NCBI GenBank assembly: GCA_963995505.1
Contig: OZ023197.1
Coordinates: forward strand, 11,654,475 to 11,718,474
Direction of reading: 5' to 3'
Length of the DNA stretch: 64,000 nt
Source: Hypericum androsaemum
Lineage: Eukaryota; Streptophyta; Magnoliopsida; Malpighiales; Hypericaceae
Positions 24,060 through 33,539 of the stretch are shown piece after piece (position 1 is the first letter of the stretch; the number at the start of each line of letters is the position of its first letter). The notes under the pieces were generated by a model. It did not search any database. It had not been told where the DNA came from and worked only from the letters and a program-made list of their open reading frames with translations. Made by a program: the position numbers and the translations under genes.

Positions 24060-25325
24060 AGAAAATTACTTTCAAGTTCCTCGGGTTTGCTTAAATATAT
24101 TCAAAAGTTCCCCTGTTTGTAAAATACACGCCGACGTTCCTCTAGTTTTCTTTTATTATACTTTCAGGTCCCAAGCGTACGTTAACAGCTCTTTTTTATT
24201 TTTATCAATAAAATGACCAAAATACCCTTAGCACAAAAAATAAAAAAACTGACATCATCGAAGTCTTCTTCCTCCGTTCCTCCTTCCTCTGGGTTTAAAT
24301 CTAAAACCACCTTCCTCCCTTAATTTTATTTCTGGGTTTAAATCTAAATCAATTTCTGGGTTTTTTAAGAAGCTTGGACAGTTGCTCCCTAAATTCCCCC
24401 ACCTCTTCCCCTTCTCCGACGCCGTATTCGAGTCAATGGGAAAAGCCTTGGCTAGGGTTTGGAGAGGGGGAGAGAGAGAGAGTTGTGGAATAAGAGGGAG
24501 GTGAGGAGAGGAGATGAAGAAGCAAGCATTCGAGGAGAAGCACAGACTCTCCGTGGACTCCGAGACCCATCGGATGGAGCCGTAGAGTTGATCGGTGTTG
24601 AATCCTTCCTCCTCCTCGAGAATGAGAGCGATCTATATGATAGTCTCCGTGCGCTCGGTAACCTCAGAGTCTGAGATGTCGACTAGGGGAGAGAGAGAGG
24701 CGGAGGACGACATCGTTGAAATCATAGATAGAATTAGTAAAATCCAGATCTCCTACCTCTTGCCCAAAGCCAGAAATCAAATTGAACGAAGAGGGGAGAC
24801 CATCGAACGACGAACCTGGACCACCTTCGGTTGATGAGAGAGAAGGGCCCTCGGGATCTTGCCGTCGATGGATCTGGATGGGGACCAAAACCTAGCCATC
24901 GAAGCTCCGCCCATGTGCAATTCCTGTGCATCGCAATGCCTTGTACTCTGGCGGGCCTACTCGCTAGTCCCGATAGTCACCGAGAATTCGTAGCCCCTTC
25001 AACCTCCCCGCGGATTCAGTCTGATTTAGGGTTTATCTTGCGATAGAATTCGGTCTCGGGTTCAATTTATGGATGGATTCTAACTATCGTCTTCCGTTGT
25101 TGATAATGTTTAGATTGGAGGTTGAAGAAGAGATGATGTTAGCATTTTTTATTTTTGTTCAAGGGGTATTTTCATCTTTTCACTGACAAAAAAAGAAAAA
25201 AACTTATTGAGGGACCTCAAAATATAATAAAAGTAAACCAGAGGTATATCGGCGTGTATTTTACAAACAGGAGAACTTTTGAGTATATTTAAGTAAATTC
25301 GAAAGACTTGAGAGTAATTTTCCCT
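24060..25325. mobile_element. long-TIR Mutator-like non-autonomous element with GC-rich interior
   Basis: The termini are inverted repeats of about 105 bp: left 24060-24165 ('gaaaattactttcaag...'), right 25220-25325, its near-complement. The 9-bp target duplication is aaaaataag (24051-24059) versus aaaaataaa (25326-25334). The duplicated block at 31800-32190 has the uninterrupted site ('aaaaataaggaatcttg' near 32050-32075), which proves a later insertion. The interior (about 24290-25070) is GC-richer than the arms, with open stretches on both strands but no recognised domain and no transposase. It could be captured host sequence. Confidence 0.85.
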
Positions 25326-25334
25326 AAAAATAAA

Positions 25335-25974
25335 GAATCTTGAAATCAAGTGTCTACAATTATCTAAGCATTCATGGTTGTATTTTTATATAAAGTTTAT
25401 ATTTGATATCTTTGTTCCCTTGCATATTGGTTACTTTTTGAGAATATTGGTTATGAATTAATTATTCGATTAATTAAGTGGATGTATATTATTCCCATAA
25501 CCTCCAAGTTAGGTGGCACTTTCACCACCATTTTTCATGATCACCATTTCCCCCTTTAATTAGTATATTTTCTCCATTATGTATATTAATAGATTAGTGA
25601 GTAGTTAATGTATTGACTATAAATAGAAGTTATATCAAATGTATGTGACTTGATGATGATTAATGAGAAGTTGCTACCATTCTTTCAATTCTCTCCGTCC
25701 TCTCATTCTCTACTCTTATTCTCCAAATTCATTGTGATTATAGTAGAGATATTTTATAACACTACTCATTTTCTTTGAATATTAATTTTTACTAACCGAG
25801 ATTACATACTCTTAAATTTTTCCAGAATCAACTATGAGCTTTTAGAGACCCATACACGACATCCTAATTAAAAATAGGAGTAGATGCAATAGGTACATTT
25901 TGCACTTGTCCCAAAATACAAAAAAAAATAAAGAAATATTCGGAGAATTCTTCAAATCAAAAAATTTTCTTGGT
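25335..25974. other. spacer, no gene seen
   Basis: 25335-25437 continues the block shared with 32070-32170. At 25600-25790 a TATAAATAG motif followed by 'ctctccgtcctctcattctc' looks like an LTR promoter fragment, but no pair or boundary was found. Confidence 0.35.
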
Positions 25975-25989
25975 AACAACAGTCATATT

Positions 25990-26091
25990 ACCAAAGGGCT
26001 TGTAGCCCAACGGTACAAAGCGTTGTAAATACCTAAGAGGTACAATGTTCAAATCTTGACAATATTATGGTGTAATAATTTACCTTCAAAA
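25990..26091 (+). mobile_element. tRNA-derived SINE
   Basis: It has an RNA polymerase III A box tagcccaacgg (26003-26013) and B box gttcaaatc (26047-26055) at tRNA-like spacing. It is flanked by a 15-bp imperfect target duplication, aacaacagtcatatt (25975-25989) and aacaatagtcatatt (26092-26106). An inverted duplicate of the region (31040-31110) has the empty site with one copy of the target. No protein is encoded. Confidence 0.75.
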
Positions 26092-26136
26092 AACAATAGT
26101 CATATTTAGTGGTGCATTTATTAGTAATTTATAATA

Positions 26137-26419
26137 GGGTAAATTACCTAAAGTCCCTGATTTATAGTTTTATTACTCGTAAGTCCCTGGCTTTCAGAAA
26201 TAATGTATGAGGTCCCTACTTTTTAAGAAAATATTGGTCTGAGGTCCCTAGTCACCGGATTGGAGATTTTCTCCGGAGATTTTTAAGAAGATCGATTTGG
26301 TGACTAGAGATCTTAGACCAATATTTTCTTAAAAAGCAGGGACCTCATACACTATTTTCGAAAGCTAGGGACCTGCGAATAATAAAATTATAAACCAGGA
26401 ACCTGAGAGTAATTTGTCC
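26137..26419. mobile_element. foldback MITE, Mutator-like, 283 bp
   Basis: The two halves are near-complements of about 120 bp each ('gggtaaattacc...' against '...gtaatttgtcc'), separated by a short loop near 26275-26295. The target duplication is the perfect 9-mer tttataata at 26128-26136 and 26420-26428. The inverted duplicate at about 31045-31065 carries the single uninterrupted target. A transcript would form a long hairpin. Confidence 0.9.
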
Positions 26420-26779
26420 TTTATAATATGACAAAAGGATAGATTTAGAATTGCCTAATAAGGTAACCACGTGTGTATAAGGAATATGGTAAATAAGGTA
26501 ACCGCGTAGTGTACAAGGAAAGAAGAAGAATTGCCTAATAAGATAACCACGTAGTATTGCATTTGTCATACATGGTAAATGGACGTCACCATAGATTGGA
26601 TCAAAAAAATGGACGTTACCATAGAAGACGAATTGCCTAACAAGGTAACCACTTAAATTTTATAAATTCTCTCCAATAAATAGGTGTACAACACTAGAAA
26701 GAATTTTTTTTTCTATAGTTACCTTTTAAAAATCTTAAACGATTCAAACCTGAAATAGACGACACATTTGCTAAACACA

Positions 26780-26787
26780 CATATAAA
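26780..26787 (+). promoter_or_regulatory. TATA box of the intact SPH gene
   Basis: 'catataaaaac' stands about 65 bp upstream of the ATG at 26848. The CA-rich leader that follows is shared with the other SPH copies. Confidence 0.4.
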
Positions 26788-26847
26788 AACACAACAACAG
26801 CAACTACATCTAAATTACCATTACAAAAAAGAAACCAGAGAAGTATC

Positions 26848-27318
26848 ATGGACATTGCAGAACTCCTCATGCTCGTCATCTCCCTCTCAACACTTCATTC
26901 CTTTGCCCAATCCGCAGCCTCTTACTATGAATGGCATATCCACATCGAAAACCTACTGAGAGACCCTCCCGCGACCTTGTCTGCTCACTGCCACACAGAC
27001 GACATCGACCTTGGCCAGCAGCAGATCTTCTGGGGTCACCCCTATATTTTTTACTACATTAGGGGAGAATCGAAACCAAAGCCGAGCGGCCCGAGCCCAT
27101 ACCAGTGCAAAGTGGCGCCAAACGACACCGTCCATATCTCGTTCAAAGCATTTTCGATAACTTCTCCATTTTTTACAGAGAGGTGCGACCTGGGGGCGGT
27201 CTGGAATGACTGCATCTGGGCTGTTAGAGATGATGGGATTTATATCTCGAATTTCCAATCTAATCCTCCTGGTAGTGATTTTGTGTCCGGATGGGAACAA
27301 GGAGCTGGAGAAATGTGA
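26848..27318 (+). CDS. S-protein homologue (plant self-incompatibility S1 family), intact
   Basis: A single-exon ORF of 156 aa, with no intron, as is common in the family. Residues 1-20 (MDIAELLMLVISLSTLHSFA) are a signal peptide. The mature protein shows WHIHIENLL, LSAHCHTDDIDLG, YQCKVAPNDTVHISF, TERCDLGAVWNDCIWAVRDDGIYI, and four cysteines (48, 87, 113, 122) that should form two disulfides. These small secreted proteins resemble the poppy S determinant. In most eudicots they form large families of unknown ligands, often with floral expression. A polyadenylation-like aataaa lies at 27353. It is the only member of the local cluster without a lesion. It faces the broken copy at 27680-28614 tail to tail. 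Confidence 0.88.
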   Translation: MDIAELLMLVISLSTLHSFAQSAASYYEWHIHIENLLRDPPATLSAHCHTDDIDLGQQQIFWGHPYIFYYIRGESKPKPSGPSPYQCKVAPNDTVHISFKAFSITSPFFTERCDLGAVWNDCIWAVRDDGIYISNFQSNPPGSDFVSGWEQGAGEM

Positions 27319-27679
27319 TGTGTGGAATTTAGTAGTTTGTATTTTGCTACTGAATAAAGAAATGATCATCAGGCGAAAAGAATTCTAGTGGAGTAACAGT
27401 GATGGTTTATTTCATGATTTGTCTAGTTTATACGGCACTCTCTCTTTTTGTCGTAAAAAATTAATATTGAAAGTTAAACATTGCTGAATTCTTGGGGTTT
27501 TTTTTCTTTTGCAAGATTTGAACTAATAAAATATGATGTAGACGTTCTTAAATGATTAGTCGAATCAACGTTACCTATAAAAAAAAGAGATGTAGAGTTT
27601 GATTTAAGTTTTTTGTTTCAAGAAACAAACAATTACTATACTCCACTATAATTCTTCTCACCAGATGACCATTTATTTA

Positions 27680-28614
27680 TTCAACAGAAAAAACATAAAC
27701 TGCTAAATTCCACACATCACATTTTTCCGGTGCCCATCCGGGGTATGGATTGGGTACGAAATGTCCAGATTTCGAACCGTTCGGAATAAAGACACGCGGG
27801 AGCTTTTTTGCAAAAATGCTAAAATACGGGAACCAAAATATAAAAAAACTACGCGCAAACACAGACCTGAAATAAGTGCCATTATGACATAACTGCACAT
27901 GCCAGTATCACTTAACACAGCATGCCAGTATCACATAACTGCACATGACATTAGAATTTTTTTGTAAAAATGCTAAAATACTGGGACCAAAATGAAAAAA
28001 GTTACGCGTGTCAGTATCATAAATGGGACATGTTGCTGTCACAAAAATACATGTCAATATCACATAACTGCGCATGCCAGTATCACATAACTGCACTTGC
28101 AAGCACGGTTCCCTCTTACTCCAAACCGTTCGGAATGATTTCTTCACTCTGCACCCAATCCAAACCCGCCCATCCGTATATAAAATCACACGAGGAGGAG
28201 TAGCTTGGAAGTTCGTGAAATAAAGTCCATCATTCCTAACAGTTCAAATGCAGCCATTCCAATCTTGCCCTAGCTTGCACCTCTGCAAAAAATGTAGACC
28301 TTATCCAAAACGCATCAAAAGAGATATGGACGGTATTATTTGGTGCCACTTTGAACTGGTATGGGCTCGTCTTTTGAATTGTGCCTCTCTTTGTGTAGTC
28401 AAAAAATGTAGGGGTGACCCCAGAAGATCTGTTGGTTGCCAAGGTTGATTTCGTCTGTGTAGCAGTGAGCAGACAAGGTTGCGGGAGGGTCTCTCAGAAG
28501 GTTTTCGATGTGGATATGCCATTGATGGTAGTGTTGCGATTCGGTGAAGGAAAGAAGTGTTGAGAGGGAGATGACCAACATGAGGAGTGATGCTCCATTT
28601 AGGGCAATGTTCAT
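27680..28614 (-). pseudogene. S-protein homologue pseudogene, frameshifted and split by a MITE
   Basis: It reads from an ATG at 28614 with a normal signal peptide (LLMLVISLSTLLSF) and the first half of the domain up to FWGHPYIF. It then shifts frame near 28400 (YTKRGTIQKTSPYQF and on), again in the ERCKL region, and meets stops. Its last codons and 3' UTR are displaced to 27680-27740 by the element at 27741-28167. Confidence 0.85.
27741..28167. mobile_element. 427-bp MITE with 9-bp target duplication and internal repeats
   Basis: The ends are gggtatggattgggt and, inverted, gggtttggattgggt (14 of 15 match). The target duplication is gcccatccg at 27732-27740 and 28168-28176. The interrupted sequence occurs once in the paralogues at about 23160 and 32965. 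The interior repeats a 'cataactgcacatgccagtatcac' type unit four to five times in degenerate form. No ORF. Confidence 0.88.
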
Positions 28615-28700
28615 GATGCTAAACTTCATTGTTTTGTTTATGGTAAGGGTAGTTTGGATGTAGCTGCTGTTGTTGTCGTGTCTTCATTTGACCATATATA

Positions 28701-30105
28701 TAGGGATTGGATTCAGTGAGGACTACATAAAAGTCGTCTTCATAGAGGAGACGATTTTTAGACTATAGAATTCGATTTTTGAAACTTATTTTCAGATCTG
28801 AAGATCATTATCATTCGAGGGCACAAATGTATTTTTACCCAAAAAGACTTAGCTAGAGATTCAAAAAAAACCCTCATTTTTGCCCCATCCTTTTTTGTAA
28901 TTGCAAAAAAAAATTTTACGGAAAACCCTACCCTCCTCTCTGCCGCTGGGAAAACAATCGTGACAAGAGATTCTGTGAAAAAGATTATCTTTTTTTAGTG
29001 GGTTTTATCTTATGTTAGGTTTCCATGAATATGTTGTATTGGTTCTTTTTTTCCTCTTCGATTTGAGTCAGATTTTCTATTTATATTAGGCTTCCATGAA
29101 TATGGTGAATTGGGTTCTTGTTTTCCTCTCCGGTTTGGTTCAGATTGCTATGGAGGGTTTAACATGAATTTTGATTCAAGGGTTTTAGTCTGGTTGTGTC
29201 TTTTCTTGCATCTTCATGTGCATCCATTACTGGAACGTGTCTTGAATTGATCCGAGTTAGGCGTCTCCCATTTTGCTTCTCCTTTTGGCTCCGTCACTTT
29301 GGATGTCGTTCTACATGCAAAGAATCTCACTTTGTTTGTTACATTCATAGGAGATGTGAAGCAGAAGAATCTCTTGTCATATTGGTATATTTGTTAAGCG
29401 ATATTGGTTGTGCTATAAGGTAAATCTGGTACACATATTTTTTGTGATTGGTATGTGACTGTATTATAATTGGTATGCATTTATAATCAAATTGGTATGT
29501 ATATGCAATAATATTAGTATGCATTGTATATTTGTTCAGAAAATTAGAGAATAAGGAGATCAATATCAGAGTAGAAGAAAACCAACATCATAGAAGAATG
29601 ATACCAATATCCGAGTACAAGGATACCAATATTAGAGAAAAAAAATTAAATATCAGAGTATAAAGACACCAATATTAGAGTAGAAGAAAACTAATATCAT
29701 AGAAGTAGTAAACAAATATCAGAGTAGAAGAACACCAATATCAGAGTCAAAGAAAACCAATATCATAAAAGAAGAAAATCAATATCTGAGAAGAAGAAAC
29801 TCAATATCCAAGTACAAGGATACTAATATTTCCATAATTGTATTTCCATAAATTGTATTATTTTTCATAATTATCTTTCCATGAATTGTATTATTTTCTG
29901 ACTTTTTTGTGTGTTACTGATAGTGTTGTTACTTGATTTAGGATAATTGGATAGTATTTATTTCTTTTTTAATTATTTTTATAACTATATTTTCTAATTT
30001 ATAATTTTTTTGTTAATAGTAGTGTACCAATATTGTCCCTAATATCATTCAATCCCCTTCCATACCCATCAGAGAGGACTAGCCTAGTTCTCGCTGAATT
30101 TGAGC
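28701..30105. mobile_element. 1.4-kb non-autonomous TIR element with an internal minisatellite
   Basis: It is flanked by a 9-bp duplication ccatatata (28692-28700 and 30106-30114). The paralogous copy at about 33500 has the uninterrupted site. The termini share an 'attcagYgag' type inverted motif just inside. The interior has no recognisable transposase. It includes a short ORF at 29196-29423 of unknown meaning and the repeat array described separately. Confidence 0.7.
29555..29830. repeat. degenerate 22-24 bp minisatellite
   Basis: About twelve diverged copies of an 'accaatatcagagtagaaga' type unit in tandem inside the element at 28701-30105. There are no spacers between units, so it is not CRISPR-like. 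Confidence 0.8.
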
Positions 30106-30343
30106 CCATATATATATGTGTAAGTTTTTGTCATGGTTAGTTAATATGTTTAATTATACCACCTTGTAGTCGAACAGCATGACCACAAACTATTGTTCAA
30201 ATCAAATGAGACTTTTAAAAGATGACAAATCTCATCCAATCTATGGAGAAAGAATATTTCAAAATACATGTGGGTTTTAAGTGTTGTACCCCTATTTATT
30301 GGTCAATGAGAATAATTCAATTGGTCAACTAACATGTGAGGAT

Positions 30344-30498
30344 TTTTTTTGATAAGTAAAGTTGTATTAAACCTACCAAAGGTAATTACAGAGTAATTAT
30401 ATCAGAGTGTACAATGGGTACAAAACCCAGCGCCTAAAGTACTAGATAGACATATATCTAAGCAAAAATAAAGATAAGCACTATCTAACACAAGTTCT
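30344..30498 (-). mobile_element. 5'-truncated LINE tail (or SINE) with 12-bp target duplication
   Basis: On the minus strand it ends in 'taatacaactttacttatc' followed by an A-run (plus-strand T-run at 30344-30350), a typical plant LINE terminus. The flanks acatgtgaggat (30332-30343) and acatatgaggat (30499-30510) are a target duplication with one mismatch. Only the untranslated tail is present. Confidence 0.75.
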
Positions 30499-30531
30499 AC
30501 ATATGAGGATCCTTTTGACTGTATATTCCTT

Positions 30532-30871
30532 GAGACCAAATTTGATCCTGGAGGCCCACTCCAGCACAGTGCTGGAGAATTTTTATTGAAGGACACGCGG
30601 AGACTTTTTTACAAAAATGCGGAAATATGGGGGGGCAAAATGAAAAAAGTCTACAACTATTGAATCGTAACTGGGTAAACCATTGAATCGTAACTGAGTA
30701 AACCATTGAATCGTAACTGGAAAACTGGGACGGTCCCGATTTATCCGGGACAGGATAAAAGAGACCATTGAATCATAACTAGGTAGACCATTAAATCATA
30801 ACTAAATAAATCATTGGATCGTTCAGGACGGTCCTAATTAGATTTGGCCTTCAAGAACCAAATCCGCTCCC
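30532..30871. mobile_element. 340-bp MITE with 9-bp target duplication and 22-bp internal repeats
   Basis: The target duplication atattcctt is at 30523-30531 and 30872-30880. The ends form an imperfect inverted repeat ('gagaccaaatttgat' against '...gagcggatttggtt'). The interior holds tandem 'accattgaatcgtaactggg' units (about 30655-30830). A stretch near the left end ('ggacacgcgg.ga.cttttt') is shared with the MITE at 27741-28167, so the two are related. Confidence 0.8.
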
Positions 30872-31385
30872 ATATTCCTTACCCTCTTTAATAGGATAGA
30901 TTTTATAATATTTAAGTGGTTACCTTATTAGGCAATTCTTCTTCGGTGTTAAAACGTACATTTACCATGTGTGAACAAGTCAAGTCAACCTAGTCCACCA
31001 CCTCGAACTATGCACCATCCAATGAAATTAAGCCACCTCACCAATTTTTGTCATATTATAAATTACTAACAAATGCACCACTAAATATAACTGCTGTTAC
31101 GACGAAAAAATTACAATGATTCGACTTACCAATTTTTTTATTTTACTAAGTCACAATATTAGTGTCATGACATGAAATCAGGTTGGTGATAAACACTAGA
31201 TTTATAATATTTTTTATATTAAATATAGATCTAGCAAGCATCATATATATACGAATAAGTTATATCATGAACCTTTAACTTTTTCATATATCATTAATTT
31301 TATCTTGGAATTCCAAAACATATTTATACGCCATAACTTTAAACATAATTCAATCATGACAATTTAACAAATACTATACCTTTCC

Positions 31386-32425
31386 ATCTTGAAAGCCATA
31401 AAGCACGCAGTCGACCCAACCACTAGGATAGTGTACAAAAAGAAACCACACCCCGAGTTCTTGATCTCCAGCTAGTTCTCCTACGCCATCGTGGTGGTTT
31501 GCGAGCAATCAGACACCGAGACAGCCGACGACAACCTGAACCTAACCCTACCGCATCCAGGTCCCGAGACGATTTCCAAGGTGTGTGAACACGTGAAATG
31601 TGTAGTGATCGTTGTCTCAGGGCGACCACGGATTATCCAACCCTACTTGTCGTCCATGGACACCCTCGTCGCAGCTTAGCTCGGGGTGCGCGAGGGTCGA
31701 GGCATGGAGGATGCCCTATTCGGTGACTATGGCTTCACCGGGAAGTTGGCTCGACGATCAACCAGCTTTTGATGAATTTGGCGACAAGCACTTGGGTGAG
31801 TATCAAACCGACCAAAATTACCGAACTGCAAAACAACACAAACCGAAATTTAAAAAAAAAAACTGATCGCACGAGCGGTTTTGTGATGTGACTTCACACC
31901 AGAACTCCACATGCAATTACATGATCGATGTCAATTTTCATAAAATTGCATGACTGTGAAATGCAACACATAATATAAAACGATTCTCGAACATTAAAGT
32001 ATACATAGGTCACTGTCAACTAAAATATCTACCCCACATCCTATCCCCGAGAAGATAAAAATAAGGAATCTTGAATATCAAGTATCTACAATTATCTAAG
32101 CATTCATGGTTGTATTTGCATATAAAGTTTAAGTTTGAGATCTTTGTTCCCTTGCATATTGGTTACTTTTTTAGAATAGGTGTACAAGGTAGAAATTTTG
32201 CAACCGTCGAACTGATAAAATCGCTCGACTAAAATTTTAGCTGTGACACCTTGAAACCGACAATTTCAAGTAAAATAATAATATCGACAATTTCAATTTC
32301 TATAAAAAACTATGTTGGTATCGATTTCATTTAGTCAACCAAAACTACAACTCACCCCTTACAAGCACTACGATTCTCTCTTCCCATTTGTGTTTGGTCT
32401 TGAGACGAAACCAATAATAGCTTAG
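31386..32425 (+). pseudogene. GH3 exon 9 duplicate (third copy), interrupted
   Basis: It begins 3 codons into exon 9 (TILKAIKHAVDP) and reads on with stops in the ISS-FSYAI block (about 31473) and after DTLVAA (31677-31679), an altered acid/base region (VVVCEQ, with Gly changed to Cys before the Glu) and a deletion in ARTWFK. At 31800 it departs into the block shared with 23800-24050. The expected last codons (HYDSLFPF to IA-stop) appear only at 32356-32425, so about 550 bp of foreign sequence separates them. Confidence 0.85.
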
Positions 32426-32939
32426 GAAGTGATATGTAAAGCAATACAAAATTCTCCTTTCGTTTAATGATGATGTTTGATTTTTTAGAAGTGATAATAC
32501 AATACTATCCCGGGAAAATTTTACAATCGTCCTTATAAATTTCACGAATTACCAGATTGCAAATTATTTTTATGATGTAATCCTTATCTCTTGTTTGGTA
32601 TTGGCAACAAGGGATCAATATAGTGAAAAGAAAATAAACAGATAGAAATTAATTTAATTTTTTGTTTCAAAAATGATCAATAGACAAACAAACAAGTACT
32701 TAGATCAACTAATAAAGATGTGTTCTATTTTAATCTGAAAACTCTGAGTTTAAATACTTAACACATTAATATTAGATACTTGTTACCGAGCTCGATAATC
32801 AGTCAGTTATTTGAATATCGGTCAGTATAAACCAAACGAATCAAGAAACATACCATTACTATTACTCCTCTATAATTCTTTTCACCAGATGACCATTTAT
32901 CTATTTAACAGAAAAACATAAACTGCTAAATTCCACACA
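32426..32939. other. spacer, no gene seen
   Basis: 32426-32530 is the GH3 3' flank seen also at 20660 and 22147. 32840-32939 is the SPH 3' flank. The rest is AT-rich without recognised content. Confidence 0.4.
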
Positions 32940-33384
32940 TCACATTTTTATCGCTCCTGGTGCCCATCCTTACATAAAATCACTACGAGGAGGATTAGCT
33001 TGTAAGTTCGTGAAATAAATTCCATCATCCCTAACAGTCCCAAATGCAGTCATTCCAATCTTGCCCTAGCTTGCATCTCTCTGCAATAAATGTAGACCTT
33101 ATCCAAAACGCATCAAAAGAGATATGGATGGTATTGTTTGGTGCCACTTTGCACTGGTATGGGCTCGTCTTTTGAATTGTGCCTCTCTTTGTGTAGTCAA
33201 AAATGTAGGGGTGATCCCAGAAGATCTGTTGGTTGCCAAGGTCGATCTCGTCTGTGTAGCAGTGAGCAGACAAGGTCGCGGGAGGGTCTCTCAGTAGGTT
33301 TTCGATGTGGATTATGCCATTGATGGTAGTGTTGAGGGAGACGACGAGCATGAGGAGTGATCTTCCATTTAGGGCAATGTTCAT
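32940..33384 (-). pseudogene. S-protein homologue, truncated by a frameshift
   Basis: From the ATG at 33384 (MNIALNGRSLLML) the frame is open through HCYTDEIDLG, YQCKVAPNNTIHISF and ERCKLGQDWNDCIW. A 1-bp insertion then gives DC-stop at 33031-33033 and removes the last roughly 30 residues. The signal region has lost about 28 bp and gained 1 bp (net 27, in frame), deleting the cleavage region. Downstream homology continues to the ancestral stop at 32940. Confidence 0.85.
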
Positions 33385-33539
33385 GATGCTAGACTTCAGT
33401 ATTTTGTATTTGTGATGGTAGTTTGGTGTGATTGTTGTTGTAGAAGTGAATAAATAATAACGAAAGAAACAAAAAGATCTCTGTTTTGGTGTCTTCATTT
33501 GACCATATATTTATATGCAAGTTTGTGTCATGGTTAATT

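Larger units (their letters stand above)
25970..31110. repeat. tail-to-tail inverted duplication centred near 27.5 kb
   Basis: The left arm (25970-27400, upstream region plus intact SPH gene) is matched in reverse by the right arm, which ends at about 31110. Matching stretches include 27350-27400 against 27630-27690, the SPH leader against 28640-28690, 26625-26680 against 30900-30955, and 26090-26140 against 31040-31100. Four later insertions in the right arm (27741-28167, 28701-30105, 30344-30498, 30532-30871) and two in the left arm (SINE and MITE) explain the length difference. Confidence 0.7.

Noticed and set aside
29555..29830. Tandem 22-24 bp repeats as a possible CRISPR-like array
   Set aside because: The units abut without unique spacers, are degenerate, and lie in a plant transposon.
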